64,000 nt of DNA from the NCBI RefSeq assembly GCF_030408615.1, contig NZ_CP047187.1, positions 1,426,001 to 1,490,000 of the forward strand, read 5' to 3'. The DNA comes from Corynebacterium bovis DSM 20582 = CIP 54.80. GTDB lineage: Bacteria; Actinomycetota; Actinomycetes; Mycobacteriales; Mycobacteriaceae. Positions 1-7,947 of this stretch are shown here, one piece after another; the first letter of the stretch is position 1, and every line of letters begins with the position of its first letter. A model generated the notes under the pieces. That model searched no databases and was not told the origin of the DNA. It worked only from the letters and a program-made list of their open reading frames with translations. Position numbers and translations under genes: made by a program.

Positions 1-837
1 GTGACCGGGGTGCTCGCCGTGACCCGCACGCTCGCGGAGGTCCGGGAGGTCACCGACGTCGCCCCCGTCACCCCGTCCCGGCCGGCGCCGACGGCCCCCC
101 ACGTCGTCGCCGACGGCCTGGAGGTCACCTACGGCGACGGCACGGCCGGGCTCCGCGACGCCTCGCTCGACCTCGCCCCGGGGACCGTCACCGTCGTCGT
201 GGGCCGGTCGGGGTCGGGGAAGACGACGCTGCTCCGCGCGCTCGCCGGACTCGAACCGGCGTCCGGGGGCGGCGTCTCCCTCGCCGGGCCGGGCGGCCCC
301 CGGGCCTCACTCGGCGACCTGCGCGGCAACGCCACCGTCGTCTTCCAGCAGACGGCCCTCAACGCCGGGACGGTGCGGGAGAACCTGCTCTCCGTCAACC
401 CGGCCCTCAGTCAGGAGGAGCTCGACGGGATCGCCCGCACGGCCCAGCTCACCCGGACCCTGCAGCGGCTGCCCGGCGGCTGGGACACGCCCGCCGGCGA
501 GCTCGGCTCCCAGCTGTCCGGCGGTGAGCGGCAGCGGGTGGGCATCGCCCGGGCCCTCGCGAAGCCCGCCCGGTTCCTCCTCGTCGACGAGGCCACCTCC
601 GCCCTCGACGCCCGCAACGAACGCGCCGTCGTCGACGCCATCTCCGGTATCCGCGGCGACTACACCACCGTCATCGTCACCCACAGCCCGGCGACCCTCG
701 CCGTCGCCGACGAGGTCGTCGTCATGGACGGCGGCCGGATCACCGAGCAGGGCCCGCCCGCCGAGCTCGAGGCCGCCGGCGGGGAGTTCACGAGGATCCT
801 CGACGAATGGCGCCGCTCCGCGGCCTGGCACGTCTGA
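1..837 (+). CDS. ABC transporter ATP-binding domain, 5' end outside window
   Basis: The visible 278 residues form an ATP-binding domain that would energise transport across the membrane. Walker A (GRSGSGKTT) is at about residues 68-76, the signature LSGGERQR at 172-179, Walker B (FLLVDEATSALD) from 192, and the switch histidine (VTHS) near 228. The first 35 residues are Ala/Pro/Thr-rich and look like a linker between a membrane domain and the ATPase. The GTG at base 1 may therefore be internal, and the gene probably starts upstream as a fused permease-ATPase exporter. The substrate cannot be told. A strong hairpin follows the stop. Confidence 0.8.
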   Translation: MTGVLAVTRTLAEVREVTDVAPVTPSRPAPTAPHVVADGLEVTYGDGTAGLRDASLDLAPGTVTVVVGRSGSGKTTLLRALAGLEPASGGGVSLAGPGGPRASLGDLRGNATVVFQQTALNAGTVRENLLSVNPALSQEELDGIARTAQLTRTLQRLPGGWDTPAGELGSQLSGGERQRVGIARALAKPARFLLVDEATSALDARNERAVVDAISGIRGDYTTVIVTHSPATLAVADEVVVMDGGRITEQGPPAELEAAGGEFTRILDEWRRSAAWHV

Positions 838-845
838 GCCCTCCC

Positions 846-880
846 GGGGCGGCCGCCGGACCGGCCTCCCCGGCCGCCCC
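846..880 (+). terminator. Hairpin after ABC gene
   Basis: Perfect 9-base arms (GGGGCGGCC at 846-854, GGCCGCCCC at 872-880) lie just after the stop at 837. There is no T-rich tail, so this is a likely but unproven terminator. Confidence 0.5.
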
Positions 881-920
881 ACCCGGCGGGGGAGGTTCGC
901 GCGCCGGAGCACGGCGTCGT

Positions 921-926
921 TACACT
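921..926 (+). promoter_or_regulatory. Probable -10 element of trmI
   Basis: TACACT lies about 54 bases before the GTG at 980, in a short gap after the upstream terminator. It predicts a leader of about 45 bases. No clear -35 is visible. Confidence 0.4.
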
Positions 927-979
927 TGGACGGTTCCCACCTGACCCGCACCCCCGACGACGAATGACGAGGACCCCCC

Positions 980-1813
980 GTGGCCTACTCCGGGCGCTTC
1001 CGCGCCGGCGACCGTGTCCAGCTGACCGACGCCAAGCGCAGGCACTTCACCATCACGCTGACCCCGGGGGAGAGCTTCTTCACCCACAAGGGCGGCATCA
1101 GCCACGACGACATCATCGGGCAGCACGAGGGGACCGTCGTCCAGTCCCACCTCGGCGGTGAGTACCTGTGCTTCCGCCACCTCCTCGTCGACCACGTGCT
1201 CTCCATGCCCCGCGGCGCGGCCGTGATCTACCCGAAGGACGCCGCCCAGATCATCGTCGAGGGCGACATCTTCCCCGGCGCCCGCGTGCTCGAGGCCGGC
1301 GCGGGCTCCGGGGCGATGTCGATGTGGCTGCTCCGCGCCGTCGGGGAGACCGGGCGCCTCATCTCCTACGAGGTCCGGGAGGACCACATCGGCTACGCGC
1401 GGGACAACGTCGTCGAACAGACCGGGGGACAGCCCGCGAACTGGGACCTCCGGCTCGGCGACCTGCGCGACGTCACCCCGGAGGACGTCGGGGAGATCGA
1501 CCGGGTCGTCCTCGACATGCTCGAACCGTGGGAGTGCCTCGGCACCGTCCGGGACGTCCTCATCCCCGGCGGGGTGTTCATGACCTACGTGGCGACCGTG
1601 CCGCAGCTCATGAAGGTCATGGAGGGCATCCGCGAGCTCGGGTGCTTCACCGAGCCCCGGGCGTGGGAGTCCCTCGTCCGCGAGTGGAAGGTCGAGGGCC
1701 TGGCCACCCGCCCCGAACACCGCATGAACGCCCACACCGCGTTCCTCGTGTGGGCCCGACGCCTCGCCGACGGCACCGTCGCACCGAAACCGCAGCGCCG
1801 CGCACGGAAATGA
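980..1813 (+). CDS. trmI: tRNA (adenine-58-N1)-methyltransferase TrmI
   Basis: Makes m1A58 in the T-loop of tRNA using S-adenosylmethionine. It has 277 residues, the usual size for the actinobacterial TrmI family (Rv2118c). A small N-terminal beta domain (about 1-80) precedes a Rossmann methyltransferase fold. SAM motif I (VLEAGAGSG) is at 103-111, the acidic motif (YEVRED) at about 130-135, and the catalytic-site segment VLDMLEPWE at about 177-185. GTG at 980 is chosen because a GACGAGGA ribosome site sits just upstream and the family's N-terminus begins there. It directly precedes arc, the same neighbourhood as in mycobacteria (Rv2118c near mpa, Rv2115c). Confidence 0.95.
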   Translation: MAYSGRFRAGDRVQLTDAKRRHFTITLTPGESFFTHKGGISHDDIIGQHEGTVVQSHLGGEYLCFRHLLVDHVLSMPRGAAVIYPKDAAQIIVEGDIFPGARVLEAGAGSGAMSMWLLRAVGETGRLISYEVREDHIGYARDNVVEQTGGQPANWDLRLGDLRDVTPEDVGEIDRVVLDMLEPWECLGTVRDVLIPGGVFMTYVATVPQLMKVMEGIRELGCFTEPRAWESLVREWKVEGLATRPEHRMNAHTAFLVWARRLADGTVAPKPQRRARK

Positions 1814-1834
1814 GGGCCCCCGCGAACCCGGGGC

Positions 1835-1853
1835 GTTAGATAGGCTAACTTGC
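1835..1853. promoter_or_regulatory. Possible DtxR (iron repressor) box upstream of arc
   Basis: Centred on TAGGCTAAC, this 19-base stretch matches 12 of 19 positions of the published corynebacterial DtxR consensus (TWAGGTWAGSCTWACCTWA), with all nine central positions matching. It lies immediately upstream of the -10 of arc, where a repressor would block transcription. This is an inference by eye from the consensus. Confidence 0.3.
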
Positions 1854-1861
1854 CCTGCCTG

Positions 1862-1867
1862 TAGGAT
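1862..1867 (+). promoter_or_regulatory. -10 element of arc, leaderless geometry
   Basis: TAGGAT ends 8 bases before the ATG at 1876, so transcription should begin at or next to the start codon. No Shine-Dalgarno sequence precedes this ATG, which fits a leaderless mRNA. Confidence 0.5.
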
Positions 1868-1875
1868 GGCTCGGT

Positions 1876-3525
1876 ATGACGCAGCACACAGAGACCCCGG
1901 GAACCACGCACGGCCCCGAAGGTCACGGCGGGCCCACCTCCCCGGTGGATTCCGGTCCGGCGTCCTACCGCGACCTCCAGCTGGCGAACCGCCGCCTGGG
2001 CTCCCGCAACGAGCAACTGCTCGCCGCCCTCCAGGCGAGCCGGGCGAAGCTCAGCGACATGAACGAGCGCCTCGCCGCGCTCTCCGAACCGCCGAGCACC
2101 TACGGCGTCCTCATCGAACCGGGCCCCGCGGGCACCGGCACGGCGGAGATCTTCACCGCCAACCGCCGGATGCGCGTCCAGGTCGCGCCCACGGTCGACA
2201 CCGACTCCCTCGTCCCCGGCGCCACCGTCCGGCTCGCCGACGGCCTCCAGGTCGTCGAGGTCACCGGCTACGCCGACTCCGGTGACGTCGCCACCGTCGT
2301 CGAGGTCGTCGACAGCCGCATCGTCGTCGCCGACAAGATGGGGGAGGAGACCCTCGTCACGTGCGCCGGCCCGCTGCGCCGGGAGGCCGCCGCCGGGCGG
2401 GTCGGCGCCGGCGACAGCGTCATCGTCGACCGGCGCGCCGGCTACGCCTTCGAGGTCATCGCCCGCGCCGAGGTCGAGGACCTCGTCCTCGAGGAGGTGC
2501 CCGACGTCACCTACGGCGACATCGGCGGACTCTCCGCCCAGATCGAGCAGATCCACGACGCCGTCGAACTGCCCTTCCTCCACCCGGACCTCTACCGGGA
2601 GTACGGCCTCCTGCCCCCGAAGGGCGTCCTTCTCTACGGACCCCCCGGCTGCGGCAAGACACTCATCGCCAAGGCCGTCGCGAACTCCCTCGCCTCGAAG
2701 ATGTCCGCCTCCGGCGACACCCGGTCGTACTTCCTCAACGTCAAGGGCCCCGAGCTGCTCAACAAGTTCGTCGGCGAGACCGAACGCCAGATCCGCCTCA
2801 TCTTCGAGCGCGCCCGGGCCATCGCCTCAGAGGGCCGCCCCGTCATCATCTTCTTCGACGAGATGGAGGCGATCTTCCGCACCCGCGGCACCGGCAAGTC
2901 CTCCGACATGGAGGCCACCGTCGTCCCGCAGCTCCTCGCCGAGATCGACGGCGTGGAGAACCTGCGCAACGTCATCGTCATCGGCGCGTCCAACCGCGAG
3001 GAGCTCATCGACCCGGCGATCCTGCGCCCCGGCCGGCTCGACGTGAAGATCCGCGTCGAACGGCCGGACCGGGACGGGGCGCTGGAGATCCTCGCCAAGC
3101 GGCTGACCGTCGACCTCCCGCTCGCGCCGGGCCTCGTCGAGGAGTGCGGCGGCCGCGAGGGCGCGGCGGCGCACCTGCGGGAGCGCATCGTCGACACCCT
3201 CTACTCCCCGGACCGGTCCTTCGTCATGCTGCACTTCGCCGACGGCACCTCGACGACGCTGACCTACGGCGACGTCGCGTCCGGGGCCATGCTGACGAAC
3301 ATCGTCGACCGGGCGAAGACCGCCGCGATCAAGGAGGCGCTCCACGCCGCCGACGGCTCCGACCCCCGGGTACCCTCGGGGCTGGACCGGCAGCACGTCG
3401 ACCGGGCCGTCGCCGAGGAGATCCGGGACAACGAGGACCTCCCCGACACGACGAACCCGGCCGAGTGGGCCCGGATCGCCGGACACTCGTCCCGGCGGGT
3501 CGTCGACCTCACGGTCGTCGGCTGA
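1876..3525 (+). CDS. arc: Proteasomal-type AAA ATPase ARC (Mpa homologue)
   Basis: Ring-forming AAA+ unfoldase that recognises pupylated proteins. It has 549 residues: a flexible start, a coiled coil at about 33-72 that binds Pup in this family, two OB-like domains at about 75-200, then the AAA module with Walker A (GPPGCGKT, 255-262) and Walker B (VIIFFDE, 323-329). The protein ends in VVDLTVVG. It lacks the C-terminal Gln-Tyr-Leu type motif with which mycobacterial Mpa opens the 20S proteasome, which agrees with the absence of proteasome genes here. It heads the arc-dop-pup-pafA-pafB-pafC cluster. Start chosen from the leaderless promoter. In proteasome-free corynebacteria ARC is thought to unfold pupylated targets, ferritin being the known example. 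Confidence 0.95.
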   Translation: MTQHTETPGTTHGPEGHGGPTSPVDSGPASYRDLQLANRRLGSRNEQLLAALQASRAKLSDMNERLAALSEPPSTYGVLIEPGPAGTGTAEIFTANRRMRVQVAPTVDTDSLVPGATVRLADGLQVVEVTGYADSGDVATVVEVVDSRIVVADKMGEETLVTCAGPLRREAAAGRVGAGDSVIVDRRAGYAFEVIARAEVEDLVLEEVPDVTYGDIGGLSAQIEQIHDAVELPFLHPDLYREYGLLPPKGVLLYGPPGCGKTLIAKAVANSLASKMSASGDTRSYFLNVKGPELLNKFVGETERQIRLIFERARAIASEGRPVIIFFDEMEAIFRTRGTGKSSDMEATVVPQLLAEIDGVENLRNVIVIGASNREELIDPAILRPGRLDVKIRVERPDRDGALEILAKRLTVDLPLAPGLVEECGGREGAAAHLRERIVDTLYSPDRSFVMLHFADGTSTTLTYGDVASGAMLTNIVDRAKTAAIKEALHAADGSDPRVPSGLDRQHVDRAVAEEIRDNEDLPDTTNPAEWARIAGHSSRRVVDLTVVG

Positions 3526-3584
3526 CGGGCCGGGGGCGCCCGGCACGACCCGCAGGACGCACACGGACAGAGAGGACCGACGCG

Positions 3585-5150
3585 ATGACGACGGCACACG
3601 ACGCCACCGGGCGGCGGCCCCGCGCCCGGACGATCGGCACGGAGACGGAGTTCGGCATCGTCGCGGTCGACGACCCGGACGCGAGCCCCGTCCACACCTC
3701 GACCCAGGCGGTCGTCGCCTACGCGCGGACGAGCGGCCAGGGGGTCAACCGGCGCACCCGCTGGGACTACACCGACGAGTCGCCGCTGCGGGACGTCCGG
3801 GGCTACGACCTGCGGCGGTACCGCACCGCCCCGGTGCTCGACCCGAACGCCCCCGGCGTCGCCAACGTCGTGACGACGTCCGGGGCCCGGTTCTACGTCG
3901 ACCACGCCCACCCGGAGTACTCGTCCCCGGAGGTCACCGACGCGCGGCAGGCCGTCGTGTGGGACAAGGCCGGTGAACTGCTCATGCACGAGGCCGCCCG
4001 GGCCAGCGGCGGGGTCGACGGCCAGCCCCACCTGAAGATCTACAAGAACAACGTCGACGGCAAGGGCGCGTCCTACGGGGCCCACGAGAACTACCTCCAC
4101 CCCCGGGACTACAGCCCCGACGACCTCCAGGCCGCCCTCGTGCCGCACTTCGTCACCCGGCAGGTCTACACCGGCGCCGGGCGCGTCGGCCTGGGGGAGA
4201 CCGGCCGTGACCCCGGCTTCCAGATCAGCCAGCGCGCCGACTACATCGAGACGACCGTGTCGCTGGAGACGACGCTCAACCGGGGCATCGTCAACACCCG
4301 CGACGAGCCGCACGCCGACGAGCGCTGGCGCCGCCTGCACGTCATCATCGGCGACGCGAACCTCTCCGAGACCGCGACGTACCTCAAGGTCGGGACGACG
4401 GCGCTCCTCCTCGACGCGGTCGGCGCCGGGGTGGACCTGTCCGATCTCGCGCTGTACGACCCGGTCGCGGACGTCCGCCGCGTCTCCCGTGACCTCACGT
4501 GCCGGGAGGAGCTGCGGCTCTACGGCAACGGGCGGATGTCGGCCGTGGAGATCCAGCGGGAGATCCGCCGGCGCATCGCCGACGCCGTCGACCGGGGCGA
4601 CATCGCCGCCGACGACACCGACCGCGACGTCCTCCGGGTGTGGGGGGAGGTCCTCGACGACCTCGCCGCCGACCCGGCCCGGACGGCGGACCGGCTCGAC
4701 TGGACGGCGAAGCTTAGCCTCCTCGAGGGGTACCGGCGGCGCGGACTCGACTGGGACCACCCGACGCTCGCGCTGGTCGACATCCAGTACCACGACATCG
4801 ACCCGGCGAAGGGGCTGTACAACGCCCTCGTCGCGAAGGGGCGGATGCGCACCCTCGTCGACCCCGGGGAGGTCCGGGCCGCGGTGACGCAGCCGCCGTC
4901 GACGACGCGGGCGTGGCTGAGGGGGACCGTCGTCGACCGTTTCGCCCCCGACCTCCTCGCGGCGAGCTGGGACGCCCTCATCCTCGACACCCCATTCGGG
5001 TCCCACCCGGCGACGCACGTCGCCATGCCGGAGCCCTGCGGGTCCACCGCGGCCGAGCTCGCGGCGCTGTGCGCGGACGGGCCGGACGTCGCGACGTTCG
5101 TCCGCCGCCTCGCCGAGGCCGCCCCCGACCGCGTGAGCGGGATCGGGTGA
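3585..5150 (+). CDS. dop: Pup deamidase/depupylase Dop
   Basis: Converts the C-terminal Gln of Pup to Glu so that it can be ligated, and also removes Pup from targets. It has 521 residues in the carboxylate-amine ligase/glutamine synthetase-like fold. The opening nucleotide/metal motif GTETEFGI is at about 17-24. The Dop-specific loop (TRWDYTDESPLRDVRGYDL) follows at about 60-80, and the catalytic-site stretch FYVDHAHPEYS at about 103-113 carries the conserved Asp. The loop separates Dop from PafA. ATG at 3585 is chosen because AGAGAGGA lies about 10 bases upstream and the family motif follows closely. The frame is open far upstream of this ATG, but that part is a shadow of arc. It lies between arc and pup. 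Confidence 0.95.
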   Translation: MTTAHDATGRRPRARTIGTETEFGIVAVDDPDASPVHTSTQAVVAYARTSGQGVNRRTRWDYTDESPLRDVRGYDLRRYRTAPVLDPNAPGVANVVTTSGARFYVDHAHPEYSSPEVTDARQAVVWDKAGELLMHEAARASGGVDGQPHLKIYKNNVDGKGASYGAHENYLHPRDYSPDDLQAALVPHFVTRQVYTGAGRVGLGETGRDPGFQISQRADYIETTVSLETTLNRGIVNTRDEPHADERWRRLHVIIGDANLSETATYLKVGTTALLLDAVGAGVDLSDLALYDPVADVRRVSRDLTCREELRLYGNGRMSAVEIQREIRRRIADAVDRGDIAADDTDRDVLRVWGEVLDDLAADPARTADRLDWTAKLSLLEGYRRRGLDWDHPTLALVDIQYHDIDPAKGLYNALVAKGRMRTLVDPGEVRAAVTQPPSTTRAWLRGTVVDRFAPDLLAASWDALILDTPFGSHPATHVAMPEPCGSTAAELAALCADGPDVATFVRRLAEAAPDRVSGIG

Positions 5151-5173
5151 CCGGGCCCGACCCGGCATGACCT

Positions 5174-5207
5174 GACCGGACCAGACCAGACCAGACCAGA
5201 GACGACA
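5174..5207. repeat. Short GACCA-type tandem repeat
   Basis: The dop-pup gap contains several back-to-back GACCA/ACCAG units followed by degenerate GACACGACCG units. It is simple-sequence DNA with no gene. Confidence 0.6.
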
Positions 5208-5267
5208 AGACCAGACACGACCGGACCGGACACGACCGGCCCCACCGACAACGAAGGAGACACGACC

Positions 5268-5456
5268 ATGGCGGGACAGACCCAGATTCACGGCGGCGGC
5301 GGTGACCACCGGGACGACGAGCCGCAGGACGTGACCGCGGGCCAGCAGCAGGTCTCGGTCACCGGGACCGACGACCTGCTCGACGAGATCGACGGCCTGC
5401 TCGAGTCCAACGCGGAGGACTTCGTCCGCTCCTACGTGCAGAAGGGCGGACAGTGA
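5268..5456 (+). CDS. pup: Prokaryotic ubiquitin-like protein Pup
   Basis: Small disordered tag that is joined through its C-terminus to lysines of target proteins. It has 62 residues, the usual length. The C-terminus is KGGQ, so the Gln form is made and Dop must deamidate it before PafA can use it. The region around residues 35-57 (TDDLLDEIDGLL onward) forms the helix that docks on the ARC coiled coil. The only lysine is residue 59, in the tail. A good GAAGGAGA ribosome site precedes ATG 5268. The stop overlaps the GTG of pafA, so the two are translationally coupled. In mycobacteria prcB and prcA lie here; they are missing. Confidence 0.97.
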   Translation: MAGQTQIHGGGGDHRDDEPQDVTAGQQQVSVTGTDDLLDEIDGLLESNAEDFVRSYVQKGGQ

Positions 5457-6880
5457 CCGTCTTCACCCGCCGGATCACCGGCGTCGAGACCGAGTTCGGC
5501 ATCACGAGCGTCCTCGACGGGCACCGCCGCCTCGGACCGGACGAGGTGGCCCGCCACCTCTTCGCCCCCGTCGTCGAGGAGCACCGCAGCAGCAACATCT
5601 ACACGGACAACGCCGCGCGGCTCTACCTCGACGTCGGCGCGCACCCCGAGTACGCGACGGCGGAGTGCGACTCGCTCCACCAGCTCGTCGCCCACGACCG
5701 GGCGGGGGAGGTCATCCTCAACGACCTCGCCGTGCAGTGCGAGCGGCGGATGGCCGAGCGGGGGATCGGCGGCGCGGTGTACCTGCTGAAGAACAACACC
5801 GACACGGTCGGCAACTCCTACGGCTCGCACGAGAACTACCTCGTCGGGCGGGACGTGGCGGTGAAGCGGCTCGGCGCGCAGCTGGTCCCGTTCCTCGTGA
5901 CCCGGCAGCTCATCTGCGGGGCCGGGCACGTCAACGTCCCGTACCCCGGTGCCCCGAACGAGAACTTCGGCCCCGGGTACTGCCTGTCGCAGCGCGCCGA
6001 CCACGTGTGGGAGGGGGTGTCCTCCGCGACGACCCGGTCCCGGCCGATCATCAACACCCGGGACGAGCCCCACGCGGACTCCTCCCGGTTCCGACGGCTC
6101 CACGTCATCGTGGGCGACTCGAACATGTCCGATGTCACGACCGCGCTGAAGATCGGGTCGACGCTGCTCGTCCTCGAGCTCATCGAGGCCGGCGTGCCCC
6201 TGCCCCACGTGGAGATCGCCAACGAGATCCGGTCCATCCGCGCGATCTCGCGCGACCTCGGCGGCCGGACGCCGCTGACGCTCCGCGGGGGCGGGGAGTC
6301 GACGCCGCTCGCGATCCAGCGGGTCTTCCACGACGCCGCCGCCCGGTGGCTCGACGACCGCCCCGACGTCGTCCACGGCCCGCACGGCTGGGAGGGCACG
6401 CCGACGGAGCACCTCCGCCCGGTCGTGGACCTGTGGGGCCGGGTGCTCGACTGCGTGGAGGACGGGGACATGACCCCCGTCGCCCGGGACATCGACTGGG
6501 TCATCAAGAAGTCGCTGGTCGACCGCGTGGCGGCCCGGGGGGACCTCGACATCACCGATCCGCGGCTGTCGCAGGTCAGTCTCACCTACCACGACATCAA
6601 CCCGGACCGCGGGCTGTTCCACCTCCTCCGCCGCCGCGGGGACGTCTCGACCCTCGTCGACGACGACGCGGTGCGCGCGGCGGTGGCAGCCCCGCCGGCG
6701 ACGACCCGCGCGGCGCTGCGCGGGCGCTTCCTCCGGCGCGCCCGGGAGACCGGCACCGACGTCACCGTCGACTGGTCCCGGCTCAAGGTCAACGGCGAAC
6801 ACGGGGGTGAGCTCCTGCTCGGCGACCCGTTCGCCGCGACCGACCCCCGGCTCGACGACCTCCTCGAGGTGATGGGCTGA
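5453..6880 (+). CDS. pafA: Pup-protein ligase PafA
   Basis: Uses ATP to phosphorylate the C-terminal Glu of Pup and forms an isopeptide bond with a target lysine. It has 475 residues. The start motif GVETEFGI and the catalytic stretch LYLDVGAHPEYAT (about residues 58-70, with the base Asp) match the family, and the Dop-specific loop is absent. GTG at 5453 overlaps the pup stop in GTGA, so no other start fits better. The stop at 6880 overlaps the ATG of pafB. Confidence 0.96.
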   Translation: MTVFTRRITGVETEFGITSVLDGHRRLGPDEVARHLFAPVVEEHRSSNIYTDNAARLYLDVGAHPEYATAECDSLHQLVAHDRAGEVILNDLAVQCERRMAERGIGGAVYLLKNNTDTVGNSYGSHENYLVGRDVAVKRLGAQLVPFLVTRQLICGAGHVNVPYPGAPNENFGPGYCLSQRADHVWEGVSSATTRSRPIINTRDEPHADSSRFRRLHVIVGDSNMSDVTTALKIGSTLLVLELIEAGVPLPHVEIANEIRSIRAISRDLGGRTPLTLRGGGESTPLAIQRVFHDAAARWLDDRPDVVHGPHGWEGTPTEHLRPVVDLWGRVLDCVEDGDMTPVARDIDWVIKKSLVDRVAARGDLDITDPRLSQVSLTYHDINPDRGLFHLLRRRGDVSTLVDDDAVRAAVAAPPATTRAALRGRFLRRARETGTDVTVDWSRLKVNGEHGGELLLGDPFAATDPRLDDLLEVMG

Positions 6881-7947
6881 TGGCCGGGGGCGCGGACCGG
6901 CCGGCCGAGGTCCACTGGCAGCCGCGGGCCAGCCGGTTGTTCAACCTCGTCCTCGCCCTGCTCAACGAGCCGCCGCGCTCGGCGACGTGGCTGACGACGA
7001 ACGTCCGCGGGTACGAGGGGACCCCGGAGTCGCGCCGGCGGCACTTCGCCCGCGACCGGGACGCGCTCGCCGGCGCCGGCGTCGTCGTGCGCGCCGTCCC
7101 CGCCCCGCCGGGGGTGCGCTGGGGCGCCGACCCCGCCGCGTCCGGGGGCCGTGAGGGCGCTCCGGAGGAGCTGTACACCCTCGACCGGGACGACGTCTTC
7201 CTCCCGGACCTCCACGTCACCGAGGGGGAGGCCGACGCGATCGCGGCCGCGTCCCGGTGGGCGATGTCCGGCCCGTTGGCCGGTGCCGCGTCACGGGCGT
7301 ACCTCAAGCTCGCCGCGGCGGGGGTGCGGCGCGACTCCGGGCGGGTCGTCGCGGACGTCCCGGACCAGATGGACTTCGACGAGGCGAGCACCGACGCCGT
7401 CTTCCGCGCCCTCGACAACGGGCTGCGCATCTCCTTCCTCTACTGGCCGACGCTGCTCGACGAGCCGGTCGAGCGGACGATGGACCCGTGGGCGATCGGC
7501 GCGGTCGACGGCCGGCTGTACGTCACCGGCCACGACATCGACCGCGACGCCCAGCGCACCTTCCGGCTGAGCCGGATCGCCGAGGTCCGGGCCCTGCCGA
7601 CGTTCAGCACGCACCCGGCGCCGCCGGGCACGGGGCGCGACCTCATCGAGCAGGGGCTGCGGTCGTCGCGGGTGACGGTGGAGGCCGTCCTCGCGTTCCG
7701 TGGCGGGGGCGCCGTCGAACTGCGGGACGTGACCCGCGACCCGGACCCGTCGGACCCGACCCCGGACGGCGCGTCGCCGGGTGACGAGATCCGGGTCACG
7801 GCCCCGGTCGACCGGACGTGGCTCGTGCGCACCGCGGCCGCCTACGCCCCGGACGTCGTCGTGCTCAGCCCCCCTGACCTCCGCGCGGAGGTCGTCGACC
7901 TGCTCCGACGCGCCGCGTCGGCCCCCGAGGACAGGACCGCACCGTGA
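6880..7947 (+). CDS. pafB: WYL-domain transcriptional regulator PafB
   Basis: Half of the PafBC activator, which in mycobacteria controls the RecA-independent DNA-damage response. It has 355 residues: an N-terminal winged helix-turn-helix (about 10-80, RLFNLVLALL to ARDRDALAGAG), then a WYL domain from about 170 (ISFLYWPT and the following sheet) and a WCX C-terminal domain. The start overlaps the pafA stop and the end overlaps the pafC start by four bases. Despite its position, PafB is not needed for pupylation in mycobacteria. Confidence 0.92.
   Translation: MAGGADRPAEVHWQPRASRLFNLVLALLNEPPRSATWLTTNVRGYEGTPESRRRHFARDRDALAGAGVVVRAVPAPPGVRWGADPAASGGREGAPEELYTLDRDDVFLPDLHVTEGEADAIAAASRWAMSGPLAGAASRAYLKLAAAGVRRDSGRVVADVPDQMDFDEASTDAVFRALDNGLRISFLYWPTLLDEPVERTMDPWAIGAVDGRLYVTGHDIDRDAQRTFRLSRIAEVRALPTFSTHPAPPGTGRDLIEQGLRSSRVTVEAVLAFRGGGAVELRDVTRDPDPSDPTPDGASPGDEIRVTAPVDRTWLVRTAAAYAPDVVVLSPPDLRAEVVDLLRRAASAPEDRTAP

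Noticed and set aside
3264..5309. 681-codon minus-strand ORF across dop
   Set aside because: Shadow of dop in GC-rich DNA: Val/Arg/Gly/Pro-rich, no domain.
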